From Sinomonas atrocyanea (GTDB lineage Bacteria > Actinomycetota > Actinomycetes > Actinomycetales > Micrococcaceae): 64,000 nt of DNA. The notes under the pieces were generated by a model. It did no database searches. It was not told where the DNA came from and saw only the letters and a list, made by a program, of their open reading frames with translations. Both the position numbers and the translations under genes were made by a program. Position 1 is the first letter of the stretch; every line of letters begins with the position of its first letter. The stretch covers positions 620,001 to 684,000 of the forward strand of contig NZ_CP014518.1 of the NCBI RefSeq assembly GCF_001577305.1. Direction: 5' to 3'. Positions 16,263 through 25,571 of this stretch are shown piece by piece.

Positions 16263-18383
16263 TCACCCGAGCCGGTAGACCGTCTCCCCGCCGATGGTCT
16301 GGGCGGTGTAGTTCGCCTCGACCCACTGGGCGATCTGCCGGGCTGCGTTGGACCCCGAGTCCCTGCCCATGATCGAGGCCGCGATGAACCAGTGCACCTT
16401 GCCCTCGGACACGAGCTGCTGGAACTGCGCGAGCGTGGGGGACGGGTCGGTCCCGTTGAACCCGCCCAGCGCCATGACGGGCTGGCCGGTCGCGAGCTGG
16501 TAGCCGGCGGCGTTGTTGGACCCGACCACCGCAGCGGCCCACGTGTACTTGGACGCGTCGTCGGTCAGGGCTGCGACGAGCGCGGAGGACGGCGTGGCGG
16601 CGCCCAGCAGCCCGGCCCCGCCTCCGCGTCCGCCGAAGCCGCCCGAGCGCCCACCCTGGGGGCCGAAGCCGCTCGCCGCCGGGGCGCCCGTGCCCTGGCC
16701 GAACTGGCCCTGGATGAACTGGCGCTGGCCTCCGAACCCGCCCCGGCCGCCGAACCCGAATCCGGAGGACGGCCCGGCGCTCACGATGGCCCCGGTGTGC
16801 GCGGTGGAGACCGTCTGCGCTGTGAAGGCCAGCGGGCCGGCGAGGCCCGCGAGGAGGGCGAGGGACGCCGTCGTCCGCGAGCCCCAGGCACTCCAGCCCG
16901 GGACGAGGCGCGTGCCGAAGGTCCCCGCGACCATGCCGGCTGCCGCGGCGATCCCCGCGACCGCGACCACCGGCGGCAGCCACGGCACGAAGCCCGTGGC
17001 ACGGCCCAGCAGTACGGCGCCCGTCGCCCCGGCGGCCGCCATGGCCGCGGCCAAGGCCGCCGATTCGGTGCGCAGGGAGCGGCGGTGCCACAGGATGGCC
17101 GCGCCGAGGCCCACCAGGGCCGCGATGCCGGGAGCGAGCGCCACCGAGTAGTACTCGTGGATGATGCCGGCCATGAGGCTGAACGTGAGGCCCGTGACGA
17201 GGACCCAGCCGCCCCACACGATCACCGAGGCCCGCACGGGATCGGTCCGGGGAGCGCGGCGCCCCGCCCACACCAGGGCGGCGCCCAGGATGAGCGCGGA
17301 GGGCAGGAGCCACGCGATCTGGCCGCCGAATGAGGCCGAGAAGAGCCGGAAGAGGCCCGGCTGGCCCCAGCCGTTGCCCCCGCCCACGGAGCCGACCTCG
17401 TTGCCGTCGAGCCGGCCGAACCCGTTGTACCCGAACGTGAGCTCGAGGATGGAGTTGCCCTGGGACCCGCCGATGAACGGCCTGGCGCTCGCGGGGGTCA
17501 GCTCGACCGCGAGGATCCACCAGCCCGCCGAGGCGGCCATCGCCGCGAGCGCGCCGACGAGGTGGAGCAGACGCCGCCCGAGCCGGTGCGGGGCCGCCAC
17601 CAGGTACGCGATCCCGAAGCCCGGGACCACGAGGAGCACCTGGAGCTGCTTGGTCAGGAAGCCGAGTCCGAGCAGGACGCCCGCTCCCACGAGCCAGCGC
17701 GCCTTCCCGTCCTGGACCGACCGCACCACGGCGTAGGCGGCCGCCGTCATGAGCAGCACGAGCAGCGCGTCCGGGTTGTTGAACCGGAACATGAGCGCCG
17801 CCACCGGGGTGAGCGCGAGCACGACGGCGGCGAGGAGGCCGCCGCGGTGCGCGGCGGCGTCGCTCCCGGTCGCCGCCCGGACGGCCCTGCGGACCGCGAG
17901 GTACAGGATCGCCGCGGTGGCGACACCCATGAGGACCTCGGGGACGAGGATCGAGGCCGAGCTGAGCCCGAACACCCGGACCGAGAGGTCCACGATCCAG
18001 AGCGACGCGGGGGGCTTGTCCACCGTGATCGAGTTCCCGGCATCCGAGGAGCCGAAGAAGAACGCCTCCCAGTTCTGGCTGCCGGCCTGGGCCGCGGCCG
18101 AGTAGAACGCGTTGGCCCAGCCGTTGGCGGTGAGGTTCCACAGGTAGAGGGCCGCGATCGCCGCGAGGACTGCAGCGAGCTCGAGGCGCCGCCGCACGGC
18201 ACCGGCCGCCCCCGCACGCCCGGCGAGCGGACCCGCAGGACGTGACCTCCAGGAGGTGACTCCCAGACGGCCGGGGCGGGGAGTGCGGGCCCCGGGTGGG
18301 GTCGCCGGGGACGGGGCCGCCGAGGGCGGGGTCGTCCCTGGCGGAGTGGTCCCCGGCGGCTCGTAGCCCAGGGTGCTCGCCAT
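16263..18383 (-). CDS. GT39-family polyprenyl-phosphate-dependent glycosyltransferase (copy 2)
   Basis: About 706 residues; polytopic ArnT/PMT-like (GT-C fold) membrane glycosyltransferase. After a disordered Pro/Thr-rich N-terminus (1-60) comes WNLTANGWANAFYSAAAQAGSQNWEAFFFGSSDAG, with the acidic first-loop ITVDKPPASLW typical of these enzymes. About 11-12 TM helices follow, then a Gly/Phe-rich extracytoplasmic loop (GFGGRGGFGGQ..., about 545-605), and a globular C-terminal region ending GGETVYRLG. The start overlaps the preceding paralogue (TGATG). A 14-bp repeat unit lies inside the N-terminal coding sequence. Donor sugar and acceptor are unknown. Confidence 0.88.
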   Translation of the reverse strand: MASTLGYEPPGTTPPGTTPPSAAPSPATPPGARTPRPGRLGVTSWRSRPAGPLAGRAGAAGAVRRRLELAAVLAAIAALYLWNLTANGWANAFYSAAAQAGSQNWEAFFFGSSDAGNSITVDKPPASLWIVDLSVRVFGLSSASILVPEVLMGVATAAILYLAVRRAVRAATGSDAAAHRGGLLAAVVLALTPVAALMFRFNNPDALLVLLMTAAAYAVVRSVQDGKARWLVGAGVLLGLGFLTKQLQVLLVVPGFGIAYLVAAPHRLGRRLLHLVGALAAMAASAGWWILAVELTPASARPFIGGSQGNSILELTFGYNGFGRLDGNEVGSVGGGNGWGQPGLFRLFSASFGGQIAWLLPSALILGAALVWAGRRAPRTDPVRASVIVWGGWVLVTGLTFSLMAGIIHEYYSVALAPGIAALVGLGAAILWHRRSLRTESAALAAAMAAAGATGAVLLGRATGFVPWLPPVVAVAGIAAAAGMVAGTFGTRLVPGWSAWGSRTTASLALLAGLAGPLAFTAQTVSTAHTGAIVSAGPSSGFGFGGRGGFGGQRQFIQGQFGQGTGAPAASGFGPQGGRSGGFGGRGGGAGLLGAATPSSALVAALTDDASKYTWAAAVVGSNNAAGYQLATGQPVMALGGFNGTDPSPTLAQFQQLVSEGKVHWFIAASIMGRDSGSNAARQIAQWVEANYTAQTIGGETVYRLG
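18243..18270. repeat. 14-bp repeat family, copy inside a coding region
   Basis: TGACCTC (18243-18249), one full unit CAGGAGGTGACTCC (18250-18263) and the start of the next (CAGACGG). It is the only family copy seen inside a gene: it encodes part of the low-complexity N-terminal tail of the downstream GT39 (around VTSWRSRP), where inserted residues would be tolerated. Confidence 0.7.
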
Positions 18384-20590
18384 CACTTCACCAGCTTATA
18401 GACAGTCGTCGAGCCGACGGTCTGCGCCTGGAAGTTCGCCTCGACCCACTGGGTGATCGCGGAGGCGTCGGTGGTGCCGCCGCCGCGGCCGCCGAACCCG
18501 CCGCCCATGCCGCCGCCCGCGATGTAGTACGTGACCTCTCCCTTGGACACGAGGGCCTTGAACTCATCGAGGCTCGGGTAGGGGTCGCTGCCCATGAAGC
18601 CGCCCATCGCGATGACGTTGGTGTCCGAGGCGAGCTCGAGGGAGGCCGCAGAGTTCGCGCCGGTGGTCGCTGCGGACCACTTGGTGGTGGTCTGCTTCAG
18701 GAGCGCCACGAGCTCGCTCGACGCGCTCGCCCCGCCGCCGGGGCCGCCCTGCATCTGGCCGCCGAAGCCGCCCTGGCCCGGGACGCCCGCGGCGCCGGTG
18801 CCGGCCCCGCCGGCGGCCGCGCCGCCGAGGGCCTCGGCGGCAGAGCCGTCAGGGGAGGTGCCGAGGCGGTCGCGGAACTGAGCGAACCCGGCGCGCGTCC
18901 CGAAGCCGCTGGCGCCGGACGGCCCCGAGGTCGGGATCGCGCCGCTGTGGCCCACCGAGGCCGTGGCGACCGTGAACGCAGCGGAGCCGAGCCCGCCGGC
19001 CAGGAGCGCGGTCACAGCCAGTGCCACGGCACCGGCCCGGACCCTGCCCGCCCCGAAGCGGTCCGCCCGGACCAGGAAGCCCAGTGCGGCGAGGACGCCG
19101 AGCACCACGACCACCACCCGCAGCCACGGCAGCCACGACGCGTCGCGGCCGAGGAGCACCGCGGTCCAGACGCTCGTGCCGAGCACGGCCACGGCCAGGA
19201 CGATCCGGGACGGCCAGTAGGACCGGCCCCGCCACAGCTCGGCGGCGCCGATGCCCACCACCCCGGCGATCCCGGGCGCAAGGGCGATCGTGTAGTAGTT
19301 GTGCACCGTCCCGGTCATGAACGAGAACACCAGGGCCGTGAGGATCGTCCAGCCGCCCCAGATGATCAGGGAGGCACGCACGCGGTCGGTGCGGACGGCC
19401 CGCCGGGTGAACCAGAACCCGGCGACGAGCAGGATCAGCGCCGCCGGCAGGAGCCAGGAGATCTCGGTGCCGAAGGTCGGGCCGAACATGCGGGTGATCC
19501 CTGCGGCGCCTCCGAAGCCGCCACCCGGGCCACCGCCGCCGGGGGCCCCGCCGGCGAACCCGCCGAAGCCGGCCCCGCCCTGCGCTGCCGAGCCGGCGGC
19601 AGCACCGGCGTCGGACGCGCGGTCCCGCACCGCGCCCCCGAAGCCGCCGCCGCGGTTGCCGAAGATGCGGGCGAGGCCGTTGTACCCGAAGGTGAGCTCG
19701 AGGAAGCTGTTGGTCTGCGAGCCGGCCATGTAGGGGCGCACGGTCGTGGGGGTGAGGGTGAATGCGGCGATGTAGGCGCCGGCCACGGCGACGAGGCCGC
19801 CGAGCGCGCCGAGCAGGTGCACGATCCGCTGGCGCAGCGTGGTCGGCGCGGCCCACAGGTAGGCCAGGCCGAGCGCGGGCACGATGATGATGCCGGCGAG
19901 CATCTTCGTCAGGAACGCGAGGCCGAGGACGGCGCCCACACCCACGAGCCACTTCCAGCCGGCCTTCTCGATCGCGCGGACGGTCATGTAGGCCGCCAGG
20001 ACCAGGCAGAACGTGAGCATCGCGTCCGGGTTGTTGAACCGGAACATGAGCGCCGCGACGGGCGTGGCCGCGAGCGCGCCGCCCGCGATGAGCCCCGCGG
20101 CCGGCCCGCTCACGCGCTTGACCGCGGCGTACATCAGCGCGACCGAGGCGACGCCCATGAGCGCCTCGGGCAGGAGCATGGTGAACGAGTTGAAGCCGAA
20201 GATGCGCCCCAGGAGCCCGGGGATCCAGAACGCGGCCGGGGGCTTGTCCACGGTGATCGCGTTGCCGGCGTCGAGGGAGCCGAAGAACCACGCGGTCCAG
20301 TCCTTGCTGCCGGCCTGGATCGCCGCGGCGTAGAACTCGTTCGCCCAGCCGGAGTTCGTCAGGTTCCACAGGTAGAGGAACCCGGAGGCGACGATGAGGC
20401 CGAACGCGGACGGGCGGGCCCAGCGGGGCTGGTCCGCGCCGAAGGCGATGCGGCGCCACGAGGGCCGGGCGGGCGGACGACGGCGGGAGGAGGCCGCCGC
20501 TGTCCGCCCAGCCGGGGCTGTGGGGGGCGCGGTGTCGACCGTGCCGGCGGAGGTGCCGGATCCGGTGTCTGGAGTGAGCGAGGTGGTCAT
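18383..20590 (-). CDS. GT39-family polyprenyl-phosphate-dependent glycosyltransferase (copy 1)
   Basis: A 735-residue paralogue of the next gene with the same layout: disordered N-terminus, WNLTNSGWANEFYAAAIQAGSKDWTAWFFGSLDAG, catalytic-loop ITVDKPPAAFW, MFRFNNPDAML, about 12 TM segments, two Gly/Ala-rich extracytoplasmic insertions (around 325-365 and 590-640) and a C-terminal domain ending VGSTTVYKLVK. Such enzymes move a sugar from a polyprenyl-phosphate carrier to a surface acceptor on the outer face of the membrane. It lies 91 bases downstream of the GT2-GtrA gene that could supply the lipid-linked sugar. The intervening DNA is a 14-bp repeat array. Confidence 0.9.
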   Translation of the reverse strand: MTTSLTPDTGSGTSAGTVDTAPPTAPAGRTAAASSRRRPPARPSWRRIAFGADQPRWARPSAFGLIVASGFLYLWNLTNSGWANEFYAAAIQAGSKDWTAWFFGSLDAGNAITVDKPPAAFWIPGLLGRIFGFNSFTMLLPEALMGVASVALMYAAVKRVSGPAAGLIAGGALAATPVAALMFRFNNPDAMLTFCLVLAAYMTVRAIEKAGWKWLVGVGAVLGLAFLTKMLAGIIIVPALGLAYLWAAPTTLRQRIVHLLGALGGLVAVAGAYIAAFTLTPTTVRPYMAGSQTNSFLELTFGYNGLARIFGNRGGGFGGAVRDRASDAGAAAGSAAQGGAGFGGFAGGAPGGGGPGGGFGGAAGITRMFGPTFGTEISWLLPAALILLVAGFWFTRRAVRTDRVRASLIIWGGWTILTALVFSFMTGTVHNYYTIALAPGIAGVVGIGAAELWRGRSYWPSRIVLAVAVLGTSVWTAVLLGRDASWLPWLRVVVVVLGVLAALGFLVRADRFGAGRVRAGAVALAVTALLAGGLGSAAFTVATASVGHSGAIPTSGPSGASGFGTRAGFAQFRDRLGTSPDGSAAEALGGAAAGGAGTGAAGVPGQGGFGGQMQGGPGGGASASSELVALLKQTTTKWSAATTGANSAASLELASDTNVIAMGGFMGSDPYPSLDEFKALVSKGEVTYYIAGGGMGGGFGGRGGGTTDASAITQWVEANFQAQTVGSTTVYKLVK

Positions 20591-20618
20591 GGGAGGCCTT
20601 TCGGTCGGCAGGCTGCGT

Positions 20619-20688
20619 CTGGGAGTCAGCTTCTGGGGGTCACCTTCTGGGAGTCAGATCCTGAAGGTCACCTCCCGCGGGTCACGTG
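20619..20688. repeat. 14-bp tandem array, 5 units (locus B)
   Basis: Five consecutive 14-bp units in the CTGAAGGTCACCTT orientation: 20619-20632, 20633-20646, 20647-20660, 20661-20674 and 20675-20688, with substitutions but no indels. It fills most of the gap between two same-strand glycosyltransferase genes. The last unit supplies the stop codon (20682-20684) of the GT2-GtrA gene. Confidence 0.88.
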
Positions 20689-22025
20689 CGGCGGCGGAAC
20701 ACCCAGTGGCGGAAGAGGAGGAACTTGACGGCGGTCGCGGCGAGGTTGGCGACGATGAGGACGCCGAGCTCGAGCCACGTCGCAGGATCGGCGACCGTGT
20801 GCATCCAGGCGAGCGCCCCGGCGGTGAGGGCCCAGCCGAGGCCGAAGACGATGAGTCCCTCGAAGTGGTGCCGCCCGAGCCGCTCCGCGCCGAGCACACC
20901 GAACGTGAAGCGGCGGTTCGCGGCCGTGTTCGCCACGGCGGTGATGAGCAGGGCCGCGAAGTTCGAGGCCTGCGCGTCCATGAACTCCCGGCCCAGGACG
21001 AACAGCGCGGCGTAGGCGAGGGTGGAGGCGATCCCGATGGCCGCGAACCGGGCCAGCTGGCCGAACAGGCTCTGCCGACGCCCGGCCTCCGCAGTGCGCT
21101 CGCCGGCGGGAAGGGGGCCGCGGGCGAGGGCGCCGCGCAGCTCGGCGAGGGGGATGCGGCCGCGGGCCATGTCGGTGGTGAGCCGGTACATGCCGCGGAG
21201 GTCGTCGAGGGCCGTCCGGACCACATCCACCTTGGAGTTGGGATCGTCCGTCCAGTCCACCGGGACCTCGTGGCAGCGCAGGCCGCAGCGCTCGGCGAGC
21301 ACCAGCAGCTCGGTGTCGAAGAACCATGCGGTGTCGAGGGTGTGCGGCAGGAGCTGCTGGGCCACGTCCGAGCGGATGGCCTTGAACCCGCACTGCGCGT
21401 CGGAGAACCCGGCGCCCATGAGCGAGTGCAGCAGGAAGTTGTAGGAGCGCGAGACGAACTCGCGCTTGGGCCCGCGGATCACCCGCGAGGTCCGCGCCAG
21501 CCGCGTGCCGATCGCGAGGTCCGAGTGGCCGGACAGGAGCGGGGCCACGAGCGGGCCGAGCGCGGCGAGGTCGGTGGAGAGGTCCACGTCCATGTACGCC
21601 AGCACAGGCGCATCCGAGGCGAGCCACACCCGGCGCAGCGCGTTGCCGCGGCCCTTCTGCTCGAGGTGGACCGCGCGGACCTCGGGCAGCTCGCGGGCGA
21701 GCCGCTCGGCCACGCGGAGCGTCGAGTCGGTCGAGGCGTTGTCTGCCACCGTGATCCGGAATCCGTGCTCGAACGTGCGCGCGAGGTGGGAGTGGAGGCG
21801 GCGGACGCACTCCTCGAGGTCCTTCTCCTCGTTGTACACGGGGACCGTGACGTCGAGGACGGGGATGCCCGCGGCGTCGAGCGCGGCCGCGTCGACGGCG
21901 GTGCCGGGCCGCAGGACGGGGAGGGGATGGACGACGCCGCCGGCCGCCTGCGCGGTCGGCTCGCCGGAGCCGGGGGCCGGGGCTCCGGCGGCTGCGTCCG
22001 TGATGCTGGGGTCGGTGAGCGTCAT
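20682..22025 (-). CDS. bifunctional GT2 glycosyltransferase-GtrA membrane protein
   Basis: A 447-residue fusion. An N-terminal GT2 (dolichyl-phosphate-sugar-synthase-like) domain (about 55-290) has VTVPVYNEEKDLEECV, ITVADNASTDST, KGRGNALRRVW and the metal-binding MDVDLSTD. A C-terminal GtrA domain (about 320-445) has four TM helices (ARFAAIGIASTLAYAALFV ... AVANTAANRRFTFG ... FLLFRHWVF). GT2 enzymes of this type load sugar onto polyprenyl phosphate; GtrA proteins are thought to help flip it. With the two downstream GT39 genes this makes a complete lipid-linked sugar transfer pathway. The ATG at 22025 opens a disordered 50-residue N-terminus. Confidence 0.93.
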   Translation of the reverse strand: MTLTDPSITDAAAGAPAPGSGEPTAQAAGGVVHPLPVLRPGTAVDAAALDAAGIPVLDVTVPVYNEEKDLEECVRRLHSHLARTFEHGFRITVADNASTDSTLRVAERLARELPEVRAVHLEQKGRGNALRRVWLASDAPVLAYMDVDLSTDLAALGPLVAPLLSGHSDLAIGTRLARTSRVIRGPKREFVSRSYNFLLHSLMGAGFSDAQCGFKAIRSDVAQQLLPHTLDTAWFFDTELLVLAERCGLRCHEVPVDWTDDPNSKVDVVRTALDDLRGMYRLTTDMARGRIPLAELRGALARGPLPAGERTAEAGRRQSLFGQLARFAAIGIASTLAYAALFVLGREFMDAQASNFAALLITAVANTAANRRFTFGVLGAERLGRHHFEGLIVFGLGWALTAGALAWMHTVADPATWLELGVLIVANLAATAVKFLLFRHWVFRRRT

Positions 22026-22254
22026 GCAATGACTGTCGCGGGCTATCTTTTGACCGTCTTAGCGGGATCCTGTGGTCCTGCTGTGAGGCGGTTTCACGGG
22101 TCCCGGGGCGACCTCGTGCTCCGGCGGGGCCACCCGCGCTCCGGCGGGGTCGCCTCGGGGGAGGATTCGGCCCTGCCCGAATCGTTGGGGATGTCGGTGC
22201 CCGGGCCTAGAGTCTGACCGTGACCCCTTCCACCGCCGTCCAGGACCCCCGCCG

Positions 22255-23208
22255 ATGAGCCGCCGGGCCTGGATCCTCTTCGCGGCCATGAGCCTGATCT
22301 GGGGCGTGCCGTACCTGCTCATCCGCGAGGCCGTGCACGAGGTGAGCCCCGCCGTCGTGGTGTTCTCGCGGACGGCGATCGGCGCCGTCGTCCTCCTGCC
22401 GTTCGCCCGCCGCGGGATGCGCACCGTGTGGGAGCACCGCCGGCCCGTGCTCGCCTTCGCCCTCCTGGAGATGGTGGGGCCGTGGTTCCTGCTCAGCGAT
22501 GCCGAACGGTTCATCACGAGCTCCCTCGCCGGGCTCCTCATCGCGTTCGCGCCCGTGCTGGCGCTCGTCGTCGCGCGGCTGATCGGGCTCGAGAAGCGGA
22601 TCGGCCGGCTGCGGATCGTGGGCCTGGTGGTCGCGGTCGGGGGAGTGGCAGCGCTCGGCGGCGGCGGCATGGAGGCCTCGGGCCCGTGGCCGGTGGTCGA
22701 GATGATGCTCGTGGCCGTCGGCTACGCGGTCGCGCCGCAGATCGCCGCCACGAAGCTCCGCGACGTGCCCGCGCTGCCGATGACCGCGGCGTGCCTGAGC
22801 ATCGCCGCGCTCATCGCCTCGCCCTTCGCAGTGCTCTCCTGGCCGGCCCAGCCGCCGTCGGGCCTCGCCACCGGGGCGCTCGTGCTGCTCGGCCTGCTGT
22901 GCACGGCTCTCGCCTTCCTGCTGTTCTTCCGCCTGATCGCGGACGCCGGCCCCGCGCGGGCCACGGCGATCGCCTACGTCAACCCGGTCGTCGCCCTCGC
23001 GCTCGGGGTCGCACTCACCGGTGATCCGCTCACGCCGCTGATCGGCGCCGGTGCGGTGCTCGTGCTCGCGGGGACGTTCATGGCCACCCGGCGCAGCACC
23101 CACGAGGCCGAGCCCGCGCCGGAGGAGCCCGGGCGGACGCGACGGGGGCTGGGGGCTACGCAGCGGGGAGGTATACGGCGAACTCCGTCCGCCCGGGCCT
23201 CGAAGTGA
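22255..23208 (+). CDS. EamA/DMT-family transporter
   Basis: A 317-residue drug/metabolite transporter superfamily protein with about ten TM helices in two EamA repeats (first around 5-140: LIWGVPYLLIREAVHEVSP, SRTAIGAVVLLPF; second around 155-285: EMMLVAVGYAVAPQIAATKL, AYVNPVVALALGVALTGDPLT). The polar Arg/Glu-rich tail extends 53 bases into the end of the convergent kinase gene. ATG at 22255 directly precedes SRRAWILFAAMSLIWG. Substrate unknown. Confidence 0.9.
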   Translation: MSRRAWILFAAMSLIWGVPYLLIREAVHEVSPAVVVFSRTAIGAVVLLPFARRGMRTVWEHRRPVLAFALLEMVGPWFLLSDAERFITSSLAGLLIAFAPVLALVVARLIGLEKRIGRLRIVGLVVAVGGVAALGGGGMEASGPWPVVEMMLVAVGYAVAPQIAATKLRDVPALPMTAACLSIAALIASPFAVLSWPAQPPSGLATGALVLLGLLCTALAFLLFFRLIADAGPARATAIAYVNPVVALALGVALTGDPLTPLIGAGAVLVLAGTFMATRRSTHEAEPAPEEPGRTRRGLGATQRGGIRRTPSARASK

Positions 23209-24667
23209 CGTCGATCGACCCGCCGTGGGCCTTGACGATCGCGTCGACGATCGAGAGCCCGAGCCCCGTGGAGCCCTCGCCCGCGGAGGTGCGCGCCTTG
23301 TCCGCTCGGGTGAACCGGGAGAACACGGTCTCCTGCAGGTCGGGCGGGATCCCCGGGCCGTCGTCGGTCACGGTCAGCACGGCCTCCCCGTTGGCGGACC
23401 GGCCCGCCGCCGCGGTGACGGTGGTCCCGGGGGGCGTGTGCTTGCGCGCGTTGCTCAGCAGGTTCACGAGCACCTGGTGAAGCTTGGCGCCGTCGGCCGT
23501 GATCTCGACGGGTTCCTCCGGCAGATCGAGGCGCCACACGTGGTCCGGCGCGATGACCTTCTGGTCCGTGACCGTCTCCACGAGCAGCTGGGTGAGGTCC
23601 ACCGGCCCCCGCTTGAGCGGCTGGCCCTCGTCGAGCCGGGCCAGCGTCAGCAGGTCCTCCACGAGGCGGGACATCCGCAGTGACTGCGACTCGACGCGCC
23701 CGAGCGACTCGGCGCCCTGCTCCGTGAGCGGCTCCGTCAGGCGCAGCATGTCCGTGTAGCCGCGGATCGCGGTGAGGGGGGTGCGCAGCTCGTGCGAGGC
23801 GTCGGCCACGAACTGGCGCACCTTCATCTCCGAGGCCTGACGCGCCTCGAGGGCGCCGGCGACGTTGTCCAGCATCCGGTTGAGCGCGCTGCCGACCTGG
23901 CCGACCTCCGTCCCGGGATTCGCGGCCGAGTCGGGAACGCGCACCGCGAGGGCCACCTCACCGGCCTCGAGCGGCAGCTGCGCCACCTGTCCGGCCACGC
24001 GGGAGAGCTCGTCCAGCGGCTTCATGGTGCGCCGAATGATCACCGTGCCGAGCAGCCCGACGAGCACGAGGCCGCCGAGGGACACTGTCACGGTGGTGAG
24101 CACGAGCGAGCCGAGCGTCGCCTGCATCGAGGTCAGGGGAAGCCCGGTCACCACGACGTCGCCGCTGGCCACCTGGACGGCGACCAGCCGGAAGGATCCG
24201 GCGCTGAGGCGCCGGTCGACGGCGTTCGTCGCCCCGCCGCCGGGGGGACCCCCGGGCCCCTGGTCGACGACGGGGAGCGAGGCGAGCGCGTCGGCGTCGG
24301 ACTGCGTGATGGAGACGATCTTGCCGTCGGCCGTGCGCAGGCCGCTCGTGACGAGGACCCCGTTGCTGATCCGGGCGCTGAGGGTGCCGGCGCCCTGGCC
24401 GGGGGCGTCCAGCGGATCGCGGCGCAGGCCGCTGGAGGCAGCGCCGAACTCCACGGCGCGGTGGCTCGCCTGCGCCAGCTGCCCGTCGAGCTGCTGGGTG
24501 AGCACCCGGTCCATGGTCGCGTACAGGAGGGTCCCGACCACAGTGCAGATGCCGACGAGCAGGAGCATCACCACCAGCACGAGCTTGGTCCTCAGGTGCC
24601 AGGTGTCGGGGTGGAGCCAGCTGCGCCCCGAACGCGGCTCCGCGCCCGAGAGCTTGCTCATGGTCAT
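23156..24667 (-). CDS. two-component sensor histidine kinase
   Basis: A 503-residue membrane kinase: TM1 (about 27-52, KLVLVVMLLLVGICTVVGTLL), an extracytoplasmic sensor (about 53-180), TM2 (about 185-210), HAMP linker with MKPLDELSRVAGQVA, dimerisation/phosphoacceptor domain with DASHELRTPLTAIRGY, and ATPase domain with N box LVNLLSNARKHTP, G1 DDGPGIP and G2 STGLGLSIV. ATG at 24667 overlaps the response regulator stop (ATGA); ATG at 24661 is an alternative. It resembles MtrB/TcrY-type envelope sensors. Stimulus unknown. Confidence 0.93.
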   Translation of the reverse strand: MTMSKLSGAEPRSGRSWLHPDTWHLRTKLVLVVMLLLVGICTVVGTLLYATMDRVLTQQLDGQLAQASHRAVEFGAASSGLRRDPLDAPGQGAGTLSARISNGVLVTSGLRTADGKIVSITQSDADALASLPVVDQGPGGPPGGGATNAVDRRLSAGSFRLVAVQVASGDVVVTGLPLTSMQATLGSLVLTTVTVSLGGLVLVGLLGTVIIRRTMKPLDELSRVAGQVAQLPLEAGEVALAVRVPDSAANPGTEVGQVGSALNRMLDNVAGALEARQASEMKVRQFVADASHELRTPLTAIRGYTDMLRLTEPLTEQGAESLGRVESQSLRMSRLVEDLLTLARLDEGQPLKRGPVDLTQLLVETVTDQKVIAPDHVWRLDLPEEPVEITADGAKLHQVLVNLLSNARKHTPPGTTVTAAAGRSANGEAVLTVTDDGPGIPPDLQETVFSRFTRADKARTSAGEGSTGLGLSIVDAIVKAHGGSIDVTSRPGRTEFAVYLPAA

Positions 24668-25404
24668 GCCTCTGCTGGCTTGATGACGTACCCCGCGCCG
24701 CGGACGGTGTGGATCATGGGGGCGCGGTCCACGTCGATCTTCTTGCGCAGGTAGGAGATGTAGAGCTCCACGATGTTCGCCTGGCCGCCGAAGTCGTACT
24801 GCCAGACGCGGTCGAGGATCTGGGCCTTGCTGACCACGCGCTTGGGATTCTCCATGAGGTAGCGCAGGAGCTCGAACTGCGTCGCGGTGAGCTGGATGTC
24901 GTCGCCCCCGCGGGTCACCTCGCGAGTGTCCGTGTTGAGCACGAGGTCGCCCACGACGAGCTCGGCATCGTCCTGGGCGGCCACGCCCGAGCGCTGGACG
25001 AGCCGGTGCAGGCGGAGCATGACCTCCTCCATGCTGAACGGCTTGGTGACGTAGTCGTCCCCGCCCGCCGCGAGGCCCGTGATGCGGTCCTCGACGGCGT
25101 CCTTGGCGGTGAGGAACAGCGCGGGCACCTCGGGCATGAACTGGCGGATGCGCGTGAGCGCCTCGACGCCGTCGAACCCGGGCATCATGACGTCGAGCAC
25201 GAGGACATCGGGCCTGAACTCCCGGGCGGCCTTGACGGCCGAGGGCCCGTCGGAGGCCACTTGGACACTCCAGCCCGCCATGCGCAGGCCCATGCTCATC
25301 AGCTCGGAGAGGCTCGGCTCGTCGTCCACTACGAGCGCACGGATGGGCGTGCCGTCGGGGTGGGTCAGCGCCGGCAGGTTGTTGGTGGAGAAGGGGCTTG
25401 CCAT
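24664..25404 (-). CDS. OmpR-family response regulator
   Basis: A 246-residue regulator: receiver domain (about 22-135; acidic pair VVDDEPS, phospho-Asp in LVLDVMMPGFDG, Lys in DDYVTKPFS) and winged-helix DNA-binding domain (about 150-243; LTATQFELLRYLMENPKRVVSKAQILDRVW, SYLRKKID, TVRGAGYVIKP). ATG at 25404 (MASPFSTNN) with GGGAGG upstream is preferred to the longer frame from 25467. Partner of the overlapping kinase. It is divergent from a DUF5666-like membrane protein, a plausible target, and upstream of the GT genes' neighbourhood. Confidence 0.93.
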   Translation of the reverse strand: MASPFSTNNLPALTHPDGTPIRALVVDDEPSLSELMSMGLRMAGWSVQVASDGPSAVKAAREFRPDVLVLDVMMPGFDGVEALTRIRQFMPEVPALFLTAKDAVEDRITGLAAGGDDYVTKPFSMEEVMLRLHRLVQRSGVAAQDDAELVVGDLVLNTDTREVTRGGDDIQLTATQFELLRYLMENPKRVVSKAQILDRVWQYDFGGQANIVELYISYLRKKIDVDRAPMIHTVRGAGYVIKPAEA

Positions 25405-25571
25405 GGTTCCAGCCTCCCTGTGACGGATTGCCCGAGCCTGAGCGCGGGCTGTGAACGCCCTGTGCACGCAAGCCTAGTCCGGTCACAGTAGCCGCAGGAG
25501 GCCGGCACAGCCCCGACACAGCATCCGGGCCAACTCTGAGATCAGACAGCCCCACGTTCCAGGAGGACACC

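Noticed and set aside
14041..18141. Minus-strand 1366-residue frame as a giant LigD fusion
   Set aside because: Only the part from 16218 is LigD; the upstream half is an off-frame reading of the GT39 gene and has low-complexity Arg/Gly/Pro composition.
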